Shown piece after piece: positions 57,581 to 64,000 of a stretch of DNA of 64,000 nt. The notes under the pieces are model-generated. The model did not search any database. It saw only the letters and a program-made list of their open reading frames with translations, and was not told the origin of the DNA. The position numbers were made by a program, and so were the translations under genes. Numbering within the stretch: position 1 is the first letter of the stretch; each line of letters starts with the position of its first letter. This DNA comes from Erwinia oleae (GTDB taxonomy: Bacteria > Pseudomonadota > Gammaproteobacteria > Enterobacterales > Enterobacteriaceae), in NCBI RefSeq assembly GCF_000770305.1, contig NZ_JNVB01000024.1, positions 1-64,000 of the forward strand, read 5' to 3'.

Positions 57581-57823
57581 CTGTGATGGATCTCCCTCCA
57601 GGCGGCTGATTCAAAAAGCTTAGCGGTGTTTTTGCGCAATCGAGCCGGTTCTACCTAACTTTACCTGTATCCGCTCTACATTTGCGTTAAGCTTTGCGCC
57701 TGAAAAACGCGTTGAGCGGCAAGTCGCGGGAACTGACTCCCGTCTTCGCTCACTGCCTTTAATCTCATTAAATAAAAGCCTTCAGAGCTTAAACAACATC
57801 ACGTAAAGGACGGATAACTCGTA

Positions 57824-59218
57824 ATGGTTGACCAGTTAAATAAAACGCCTTTGGCGGAGGAGAAGCCGGAGGAGCTTCGGCGAAACCTGCACAATCGTCA
57901 CATCCAGCTCATTGCTATCGGCGGCGCTATTGGCACCGGCCTGTTTATGGGTTCAGGGAAGACCATCAGTCTGGCCGGCCCTTCAATCATATTTGTCTAT
58001 ATGATTATCGGCTTTATGCTGTTTTTCGTTATGCGCGCCATGGGCGAGCTGCTGCTTTCAAACCTGGAATATAAATCATTCAGCGACTTTGCCGCCGACC
58101 TGCTGGGACCCTGGGCAGGCTACTTTACCGGCTGGACCTACTGGTTTTGTTGGGTGGTGACCGGCATTGCCGACGTGGTTGCCATCAGCGCCTATTTTCA
58201 GCTCTGGTTTCCCGACTTTTCCATCTGGATGAGCGCCCTGCTCTGCGTCGTCGTTTTCCTGACGCTGAATATCGCGACGGTGAAATTATTTGGCGAAATG
58301 GAGTTCTGGTTCGCCATCATCAAAATCATCGCCATTATCGCGCTGATTGCGGTGGGTATTGTCCTGGTTGCCATGCATTTCCCTTCGCCCGGCGGTGGTA
58401 CCGCTGCGCTGAGTAATATCTGGAGTCATGGCGGGATGTTCCCCAAAGGCCTGAGCGGCTTTTTTGCGGGCTTTCAGATAGCGGTATTCGCCTTTGTCGG
58501 TATCGAACTGGTCGGCACCGCAGCCGCAGAAACGCACGATCCGAAAACCGTGTTGCCGCGTGCCATTAACGCGATACCGCTACGCATTATTATGTTTTAC
58601 GTTCTGTCGCTGCTGGTGATTATGGCGGTAACGCCGTGGGACCAGGTTGTCGCCGATCGCAGTCCGTTCGTTGAGATGTTTGTATTGATCGGTCTGCCCG
58701 CTGCCGCCAGTATCGTCAACTTTGTGGTGCTGACTTCAGCGGCTTCATCTGCCAACAGCGGTATTTTTTCAACCAGCCGTATGCTGTATGGTCTGGCGCA
58801 ACAGGGCGTGGCGCATCGCCGTTTTGGTCTTTTGTCAGGGCGCGCAGTGCCCACAACCGGCCTGTTTTTCTCCTGTTTTTGTCTGCTTGCCGGCGTGGCG
58901 CTGATCTATCTGATCCCCAACGTGATGACGGTGTTTACGCTGGTCACCACCGTGTCGGCCATACTCTTTATGTTTGTATGGACGATCATTCTTTTCTCCT
59001 ACCTGGCGTGGCGGAAGCAGCGCCCGCAGCAGCACATAGAGTCCACCTACAAAATGCCGGCTGGAATAATTATGTGCTGGGTTTGCATAGCTTTTTTTGC
59101 TTTTGTGCTGGTGTTGTTGACGCTACAAGAGGATACACGACAGGCGCTGATGGTTACGCCGCTATGGTTTGTAATGCTGAGTATTGGCTGGTGGCTGCGA
59201 AAGCGTAAAAAAGGATAA
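57824..59218 (+). CDS. cycA: CycA, D-serine/D-alanine/glycine permease
   Basis: The 464-residue amino acid-polyamine-organocation transporter has 12 helices and matches E. coli CycA strongly (LIAIGGAIGTGLFMGSGKTI, YKSFSDFAADLLGPWAGYFTGWTYWFCWVVTG, FFAGFQIAVFAFVGIELVGTAAAET). It takes up D-serine, D-alanine and glycine and also D-cycloserine. Its upstream region is 243 bases, divergent from the extensin-like gene. In E. coli cycA is elsewhere and GcvB-regulated; a GcvB site was not checked. Confidence 0.93.
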   Translation: MVDQLNKTPLAEEKPEELRRNLHNRHIQLIAIGGAIGTGLFMGSGKTISLAGPSIIFVYMIIGFMLFFVMRAMGELLLSNLEYKSFSDFAADLLGPWAGYFTGWTYWFCWVVTGIADVVAISAYFQLWFPDFSIWMSALLCVVVFLTLNIATVKLFGEMEFWFAIIKIIAIIALIAVGIVLVAMHFPSPGGGTAALSNIWSHGGMFPKGLSGFFAGFQIAVFAFVGIELVGTAAAETHDPKTVLPRAINAIPLRIIMFYVLSLLVIMAVTPWDQVVADRSPFVEMFVLIGLPAAASIVNFVVLTSAASSANSGIFSTSRMLYGLAQQGVAHRRFGLLSGRAVPTTGLFFSCFCLLAGVALIYLIPNVMTVFTLVTTVSAILFMFVWTIILFSYLAWRKQRPQQHIESTYKMPAGIIMCWVCIAFFAFVLVLLTLQEDTRQALMVTPLWFVMLSIGWWLRKRKKG

Positions 59219-59230
59219 CCGAAGCCGTTC

Positions 59231-59266
59231 GGCGACGGGATGACGTTATATCAGCGTCCCGTCGCC
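59231..59266. terminator. Hairpin between cycA and ymdF
   Basis: A perfect 10-bp stem, GGCGACGGGA (59231-59240) with TCCCGTCGCC (59257-59266), and an inner TGA/TCA pair. No T run follows, so efficiency is unclear; it sits between two convergent genes. Confidence 0.5.
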
Positions 59267-59289
59267 GCCGGATAAAAATACGTTCAGCG

Positions 59290-59469
59290 TTATTCTGCGG
59301 TCTCCCGATTTCCACGGCTGTTGCGTCCCCCTTTCACTCCGGCTTCTGAAGCCCGTTGAGGATCGTTTTTGAAGTTCCCCCCGCTGACTTTGCCACCTTT
59401 ACGTCCCGCTTCTGACGCTCTTTTTCGGTCTTCAGCGAAATTTCCAGATCCACCACGATGTTCTGCCAT
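59290..59469 (-). CDS. ymdF: YmdF/YciG-type KGG-repeat stress protein
   Basis: The 59-residue protein (MAEHRGGSGNFAEDRKRASE...) has two repeats of the con-10/KGG motif (RASEAGRKGG, RASEAGVKGG), near-identical to E. coli YmdF. The family is induced in stationary phase and general stress. GGAGGTGAGAA is a strong ribosome site. It is near wrbA, as in E. coli. Confidence 0.93.
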   Translation of the reverse strand: MAEHRGGSGNFAEDRKRASEAGRKGGKVSGGNFKNDPQRASEAGVKGGRNSRGNRETAE

Positions 59470-59780
59470 TTCTCACCTCCAAATCGTTAAACGGTTAAGT
59501 GCCAATAGGTATCACTGAGTTTACCTGCGTTCGCGTTCAGAATTTTATTTCCCTGACGCATTGTTAAGCATAGATGACTGAGATAAAGCGCGCGTAATTT
59601 AATCTATCACGCGTAAAAACGCTGTTTTTTTAGTGGTAATGATTTTTTTAACCTGCTGTTAAGACTCTTTTTTTGTTGGGTATGAAACACCTGGCCACAG
59701 CGCAGACACGGCAGAGTCACACCGATCTTCTATACTTAATCAGTGAAACATTCATCAACCACAATGATAAGGAGCGTGCT
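59470..59780. other. Intergenic region with divergent promoters, no gene seen
   Basis: About 310 AT-rich bases between ymdF and a 36-codon gene, presumably holding both promoters. No specific sites were identified. Confidence 0.5.
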
Positions 59781-59891
59781 ATGGCTGAATCAGAAAAGCG
59801 TCCAATCGCGAAGGATGACCCGCGGAATGCGCCTGAATCAGGTGATAAAATGCCCTCTGATAATTCGCAAAAGTCCCCAAAAAAATCGTAA
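59781..59891 (+). CDS. 36-residue hydrophilic protein, unknown function
   Basis: MAESEKRPIAKDDPRNAPES then a Ser/Lys-rich tail ending SPKKS. It is charged and probably disordered. AGGAG lies 7 bases upstream of the ATG and an intrinsic terminator follows directly, so it looks like a real single-gene unit. It may be another small stress protein like its neighbour ymdF. Confidence 0.6.
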   Translation: MAESEKRPIAKDDPRNAPESGDKMPSDNSQKSPKKS

Positions 59892-59895
59892 CTGA

Positions 59896-59926
59896 ACGGC
59901 TGTGCACGCAGGTGCCAGCCGTTTTT
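59896..59926 (+). terminator. Terminator after the 36-residue protein
   Basis: ACGGCTG (59896-59902) pairs with CAGCCGT (59916-59922), followed by TTTTT. Confidence 0.8.
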
Positions 59927-59962
59927 GCGTATATTTAAAACCTATTTTCAAGGAGAGAGACG

Positions 59963-60562
59963 GTGGCACGAATTTTAGTTCTTTATTACTCCATGTACGG
60001 CCATATCGAGACAATGGCGCAGGCCGTGGCCGAAGGCGCAAAAGGCGTTGAGGGCGTAGACGTCACCATTAAACGCGTCCCGGAAACAATGGACGCCGAA
60101 CGATTTGCCCAGGTGGGCGGCAAAACCGATCAGTCGGCGGAGATTGCGACCACGGAAGAGCTGCCGCAGTACGATGCGATCATAATCGGTACACCAACCC
60201 GCTTCGGTAACATGGCAGGACAGATGCGTACTTTTCTCGATCGCACCGGCGGGCTCTGGGCTTCCGGCGCGCTGCAAGGGAAACTGGCCAGCGTATTTTC
60301 TTCTACCGGCACCGGTGGCGGTCAGGAGCATACCATCTCTTCCACCTGGACCACCCTCGCCCATCACGGCATGGTGATTGTGCCCATTGGCTACGGTGCA
60401 AAAGAGCTTTTTGATATTTCGCAGGTGCGCGGCGGCACGCCCTATGGTGCGACCACGCTTGCAGGGGGCGATGGTTCCCGGCAGCCCAGCGAGGCCGAAT
60501 TAAATATTGCCCGTTATCAGGGACAACTGGTCGCTGGTCTGGCCGTTAAACTCAATGGATAA
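59963..60562 (+). CDS. wrbA: WrbA, NAD(P)H:quinone oxidoreductase
   Basis: The 199-residue flavodoxin-like protein has the FMN-binding loops [36 protein letters not shown] and [16 protein letters not shown]. It reduces quinones by two electrons with NAD(P)H and protects against oxidative stress; it is sigma-S dependent in E. coli. It is followed by yccJ after 18 bases. Confidence 0.96.
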   Translation: MARILVLYYSMYGHIETMAQAVAEGAKGVEGVDVTIKRVPETMDAERFAQVGGKTDQSAEIATTEELPQYDAIIIGTPTRFGNMAGQMRTFLDRTGGLWASGALQGKLASVFSSTGTGGGQEHTISSTWTTLAHHGMVIVPIGYGAKELFDISQVRGGTPYGATTLAGGDGSRQPSEAELNIARYQGQLVAGLAVKLNG

Positions 60563-60580
60563 ACTCATCAGGAGAATATT

Positions 60581-60811
60581 ATGGCAACGCAACAATCTAA
60601 AGAGCATCGTGTAGGAGAGTGGGCAAGCCTGCGCGCAACGTCCCCGGAAATTGCTGAGGCCATTTTTGAAGTGGCGGATTATGATGAAAAGCTTGCCGAA
60701 GAAATTTGGGAGCAACAGGGCAGCGATGATGTGCTGATCCGCGCCTTTGAAAAAACGGACGCCAACGAGCTGACCTGGGACAACAAGGTCGTCGAACGTA
60801 AAAACGTTTAA
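60581..60811 (+). CDS. yccJ: YccJ, small stress-associated protein
   Basis: The 76-residue protein matches E. coli YccJ ([34 protein letters not shown]..., ending VVERKNV). Function unknown; co-transcribed with wrbA. AGGAG lies upstream and a strong terminator follows. Confidence 0.94.
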   Translation: MATQQSKEHRVGEWASLRATSPEIAEAIFEVADYDEKLAEEIWEQQGSDDVLIRAFEKTDANELTWDNKVVERKNV

Positions 60812-60828
60812 TTGTCCGGATTAAAATA

Positions 60829-60851
60829 AGGCGGGTCTACCCGCCTTTTTT
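60829..60851 (+). terminator. Terminator of wrbA-yccJ
   Basis: AGGCGGGT (60829-60836) pairs with ACCCGCCT (60839-60846), then a T run. Confidence 0.88.
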
Positions 60852-60975
60852 CTTTTTATGCATACAGATAATTCTCCTTTCAACATAGTTACGTTGAGTA
60901 ATCAGCGCTCCTTTTACTACGCTTACCCACGTCAAAGCCCACAACCGGGCAGAAAACAGTGAAAGGAGCGCAACA

Positions 60976-62346
60976 ATGTCTTACCAGACCATTAATCCCG
61001 CCAGTAATAAACTGATCAAGTCCTGGCCCGCACACAGCGCTCAACAGGTTGGGCAGGCATTAACCGCTGCTGATAATCTTTTCCATTCGGCGTGGTCGAA
61101 AGGCCCGATACAGCCACGCCTTCAGGTTCTGAAGAAGATGGCCGACCTGATCGACAGCCGGGTTGAAGAGCTGGCGAAAGTTGCCAGCACCGAAATGGGT
61201 AAACTGATTGCCCAGAGCCGCAGCGAAGTGAAGCTGTGCGCGCAGATCGCCCGCTACTATGCGGAAAACGCCGGGCGCTTCCTGGCCCCGACAAAATATC
61301 CCACCGATCTGGGCGAAGCCTGGGTTGAGAATCATCCGATTGGCGTGCTGGTGGCCGTCGAACCGTGGAATTTCCCGTACTACCAGCTCATGCGTGTGCT
61401 GGCGCCAAATCTGGCGGCGGGCAACCCGGTGCTGGCGAAGCATGCAGCTAACGTCCCACACTGCGCAACGCTGTTTGAAGCGCTGGTAAAAGAAGCGGGC
61501 GCGCCGGAGGGGGCATGGACAAACCTGTTCGTCAGTAACGAGCAAATTGCTGACCTGATCGCAGACGATCGCGTCAAAGGCGCGGCCCTGACCGGCTCAG
61601 AGCGTGCCGGGAGCGCCGTCGCGCAGCAGGCAGGAAAATACCTGAAAAAAACCACGCTGGAACTGGGCGGTAACGATGTCTTTATGGTGCTGGACGATTG
61701 CGATCTCGATAAAGCCGTTGCGGCTGGCGTCGGCGCGCGCCTGAGCAACTGTGGACAGGTCTGCACCGCAGCGAAACGCTTTATTATTCATGAAAAAGTG
61801 GCCGATGCCTTTCTGGAAAAATTCACCCAGGCATTTCGTGAAGTAAAAATCGGCGATCCCCTGGATGAAAGCACGACGCTCGGCCCGCTCTCTTCCGCTT
61901 CCGCGCGCGATACGCTGGTTAAACAGGTGGATGAAGCCGTTGCCAGGGGCGCGAAACTGCATCTCGGCGGAAAAGCCGTTGCGGGCGAAGGTTGCTTTTA
62001 CGAACCCACTATTTTAACCGGCATCACTCACGATAATCCGGCATGGTTTGAAGAGTTCTTTGGCCCGGTAGCGCAGGTCTACGTAGTCAAAAATGATGAT
62101 GACGCGGTGGCGCTGGCTAACGACTCACATTACGGCCTGGGCGGTGCGGTCTTCACCAATAACATTGAACGCGGTAAAACGCTCGCTTCCCGTATCGAAA
62201 CCGGCATGGTTTATATCAACTCCGCCAGCAACACTGCGGCAGAACTGCCTTTCGGCGGCGTGAAACGTTCCGGGTACGGACGGGAGCTTTCTGATTTAGG
62301 CATTAAGGAATTTGTTAACCAGAAGCTGGTGGTTGTCAGCCAGTAA
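60976..62346 (+). CDS. NAD(P)-dependent aldehyde dehydrogenase (succinate-semialdehyde type, Sad/YneI-like)
   Basis: The 456-residue enzyme has Asn in EPWNFPYYQ, Glu229 in TLELGGND, and the catalytic Cys263 in NCGQVCTAAKRF. The start NPASNKLIKSWPAHS and the overall length fit the Sad (YneI) group, which oxidises succinate semialdehyde to succinate. The exact substrate is inferred. It is monocistronic with its own AAGGAG site, and lies between yccJ and agp, where E. coli has no such gene. Confidence 0.85.
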   Translation: MSYQTINPASNKLIKSWPAHSAQQVGQALTAADNLFHSAWSKGPIQPRLQVLKKMADLIDSRVEELAKVASTEMGKLIAQSRSEVKLCAQIARYYAENAGRFLAPTKYPTDLGEAWVENHPIGVLVAVEPWNFPYYQLMRVLAPNLAAGNPVLAKHAANVPHCATLFEALVKEAGAPEGAWTNLFVSNEQIADLIADDRVKGAALTGSERAGSAVAQQAGKYLKKTTLELGGNDVFMVLDDCDLDKAVAAGVGARLSNCGQVCTAAKRFIIHEKVADAFLEKFTQAFREVKIGDPLDESTTLGPLSSASARDTLVKQVDEAVARGAKLHLGGKAVAGEGCFYEPTILTGITHDNPAWFEEFFGPVAQVYVVKNDDDAVALANDSHYGLGGAVFTNNIERGKTLASRIETGMVYINSASNTAAELPFGGVKRSGYGRELSDLGIKEFVNQKLVVVSQ

Positions 62347-62363
62347 AGGTTTATCGGAAACAT

Positions 62364-62395
62364 AAAAAAGCCGACGTATTCGTCGGCTTTTTCTT
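62364..62395. terminator. Bidirectional terminator between the aldehyde dehydrogenase and agp
   Basis: AAAAAGCCGACG (62365-62376) pairs with CGTCGGCTTTTT (62381-62392), loop TATT, with A and T runs on both sides. Confidence 0.88.
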
Positions 62396-62411
62396 TTTCA
62401 TCTGCGCCTCA

Positions 62412-63935
62412 TCAGGATGATTTCTGCGCTGCCTGCGGCTGAGCGGTTTTATTCTTTTCAGCGTCCGCTTTGTCTTTTGCAGCCTTGTCGGCATCCGCTT
62501 TCTCTTTGGCTGCTTTATCTGCTGCCGCTTTGTCAGCAGCGGCTTTATCAGCAGGGGCAGGCTCGGCGCTTTTCACTGCGTCGGCTGGCGCTGCATCGCC
62601 TGCGGGCGCTTTTGCCGCGTTGTCCTTCTGCTCTGTCGCCTCTTTCGCTGCTGGTTTAACGCTTTCAGCAACGTTAGCCGCCATTGGCGTGCCTTCAATC
62701 GCTTTGTTCAGCACCTGAGTAAACTGATCCCAGGAACAGAAACCGTTCGCATCGGTGGGGCAGCCGTTCATTTGTAGCGTGACGCGTTTTGGCGGCGTCT
62801 CCAGCGACAGCGGTGTGGCATCGCGCAACTGATCGCTGCTCTGGTAAACATATTCAACCTTCACCAGTTCTTTATCATTTTTCTTATCGTGCCAGCGCTG
62901 AAACTGGATCATGCCGCCAATAGGCGTCCGCTCATTTTGATCCGGCAGCGTATAAGATTTGAAATCCAGCGCGGTCAGCAACGAGGCGATGTTTGAATCA
63001 TGCCCGACCATCAGCGTCACTTTCGGCGCAGCGGCCTGATCTTCATCAACCAGCATGCTGCGGATATAGTCAACCAGCGGCGCTGCGACGTTACGCGCAA
63101 CCTCTGGCGAGGTAAACAGCGTGTCCTGATAGGCATTTTTAATCGTCGACAGCTCTTTCCACTGTTCCGGGGTTTTGATTTGCCCCCACGCCACCTGATC
63201 CAGCGGCATGCCTTCATAATATTGCAACGTGAAGGCGTCAACCAGCGAGTTGCCCACCTTTAACGGCCCGGAAACGCCAGGCTCTTTGCCATTTTCTGCG
63301 CTGAATTGATTCTGTTTTTCACCAGACAGATCGCACTGCTTTTTGCCCTCGCATGCGGCGGCGCTCTTATAGTCGATAATCTTTTCCAGACGCTGGAAAG
63401 CAGGCTTCAGCGACTGCTTCTCGTCGGCGCTGTTCATAGCGGTCAGCGCTTTTTTGTTGAATTCTTCACTGCCGTCCGTCACGACCGGATTGAATACCGG
63501 ATCCATTTCGCCCATCGCATCCTGATGCGTGACAGGCACGTCGCAGCCCGGGAAGGCGCCGGTAATAAAGAACTGCGCGGTTGCGACGGTGCGTTGCAGG
63601 CTGTTAGCGTAAGCGTAAACAGTATCGCTGCCCGGGCATTCGCCATCTTTGACCAGCCCCTGTTGGGCCAGCCATTCGCGCGTATAACGCCCCATATAGA
63701 CTTCAAGCACGCCGCCTTTGGTGGTCAGTTGACCGCCCGGCACATCCCATTTCGGCCAGGCTTTTTTTGTTGACTGCGCCAGCACGCTCCCGTTATCAGC
63801 CAGCGGCGCGCGTAGGTTGTGGCGGCTCATCATTAAAACCTGCTCAAGCTGGTAATCACCCTCGGCGGCTGAGGCTGAAACCCCGGTAAGCGCCGAGCAA
63901 ACCGCTAACGCGCAGAGACTAAGCTTTTTAATCAT
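62412..63935 (-). CDS. agp: Agp, periplasmic glucose-1-phosphatase, with long C-terminal tail
   Basis: The histidine acid phosphatase has a signal peptide ([20 protein letters not shown], cleavage after ASA), the nucleophile motif RHNLRAPL and the HD pair ([16 protein letters not shown]). Up to about residue 415 it follows E. coli Agp, which takes glucose from glucose-1-phosphate in the periplasm. After that come ~90 extra residues rich in Ala, Lys and Asp with repeats of ADKAA (for example [20 protein letters not shown]). The tail is unlike the E. coli protein (413 residues) and may be disordered or bind the envelope. The gene is convergent with the aldehyde dehydrogenase. Confidence 0.94.
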   Translation of the reverse strand: MIKKLSLCALAVCSALTGVSASAAEGDYQLEQVLMMSRHNLRAPLADNGSVLAQSTKKAWPKWDVPGGQLTTKGGVLEVYMGRYTREWLAQQGLVKDGECPGSDTVYAYANSLQRTVATAQFFITGAFPGCDVPVTHQDAMGEMDPVFNPVVTDGSEEFNKKALTAMNSADEKQSLKPAFQRLEKIIDYKSAAACEGKKQCDLSGEKQNQFSAENGKEPGVSGPLKVGNSLVDAFTLQYYEGMPLDQVAWGQIKTPEQWKELSTIKNAYQDTLFTSPEVARNVAAPLVDYIRSMLVDEDQAAAPKVTLMVGHDSNIASLLTALDFKSYTLPDQNERTPIGGMIQFQRWHDKKNDKELVKVEYVYQSSDQLRDATPLSLETPPKRVTLQMNGCPTDANGFCSWDQFTQVLNKAIEGTPMAANVAESVKPAAKEATEQKDNAAKAPAGDAAPADAVKSAEPAPADKAAADKAAADKAAKEKADADKAAKDKADAEKNKTAQPQAAQKSS

Positions 63936-64000
63936 GTTTTTTTCCGTCGTTTATAGGTAAATGATCCGTGCGTGTGGAGCGTGCTGTTAAGAGGATAAGA

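Overview
The window is about 64 kb of chromosome from a gamma-proteobacterium of the order Enterobacterales. Gene content and protein similarity point to the Erwiniaceae side (Pantoea, Erwinia or Mixta type) rather than Escherichia. This rests on recognising protein families and on gene order; no search could be run. Most genes are moderately GC-rich housekeeping genes whose order follows the E. coli 23-25 min region. Some expected genes are missing (mdtH, yceH, mdtG, yceO, ymdB, the csg and rut operons), and a large accessory block sits between clsC and wrbA.

Layout. 1-1076: end of flgA, then flgM and flgN, with a sigma-28 promoter. 1114-15412: syntenic core (murJ, mviM, rimJ, grxB, yceB, pyrC, dinI, bssS, solA, yceJ, yceI, trhO, an old-yellow-enzyme reductase, lpxL, msyB, yceK). 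15572-22526: osmoregulated periplasmic glucan genes opgH, opgG and opgC, then clsC. 22698-26363: a glycoside-hydrolase-like protein with an odd active site, a 55-residue membrane protein, and a TonB-dependent siderophore receptor with a Fur-box-like site.

26477-39923: a complete 16-gene aryl polyene (APE) operon on the minus strand (apeC to apeR order). It holds the chain-length-factor-like protein, acyltransferase, two acyl carrier proteins, aryl-ACP ligase, two dehydratases, ketoreductase, two active ketosynthases, thioesterase, glycosyl/acyltransferase fusion and export proteins. Together they should make a membrane-anchored yellow pigment. No methyltransferase or phosphopantetheinyl transferase gene is seen next to it.

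40116-48687: a lipoprotein, a MarR-controlled three-part efflux operon, AraC and TetR regulators, and an MFS gene broken by a 7-bp tandem repeat. 48688-50161: an unusual gene-poor stretch with one orphan membrane protein and five intrinsic terminators in under 500 bp, suggesting tandem small RNAs. 50162-55790: tRNA-Leu, tRNA-Cys, tRNA-Gly, pgsA, uvrC, uvrY (BarA/UvrY-Csr regulation), yecF, then a LuxI-type AHL synthase directly downstream of an SdiA orthologue, with a perfect 20-bp palindromic lux box between them. This is an intact quorum-sensing pair where E. coli has only the solo receptor.

55791-63935: a 1.1-kb gene-free stretch, an extensin-like protein, cycA, ymdF, wrbA, yccJ, an aldehyde dehydrogenase, and agp with a long low-complexity C-terminal tail. 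No insertion sequence, integrase or CRISPR array was seen. The best candidates for something new are the terminator/hairpin array (49381-49961), the SdiA/LuxI/lux-box arrangement, the slip-prone MFS gene and the glycosidase-like protein with Gln at its acid/base position.
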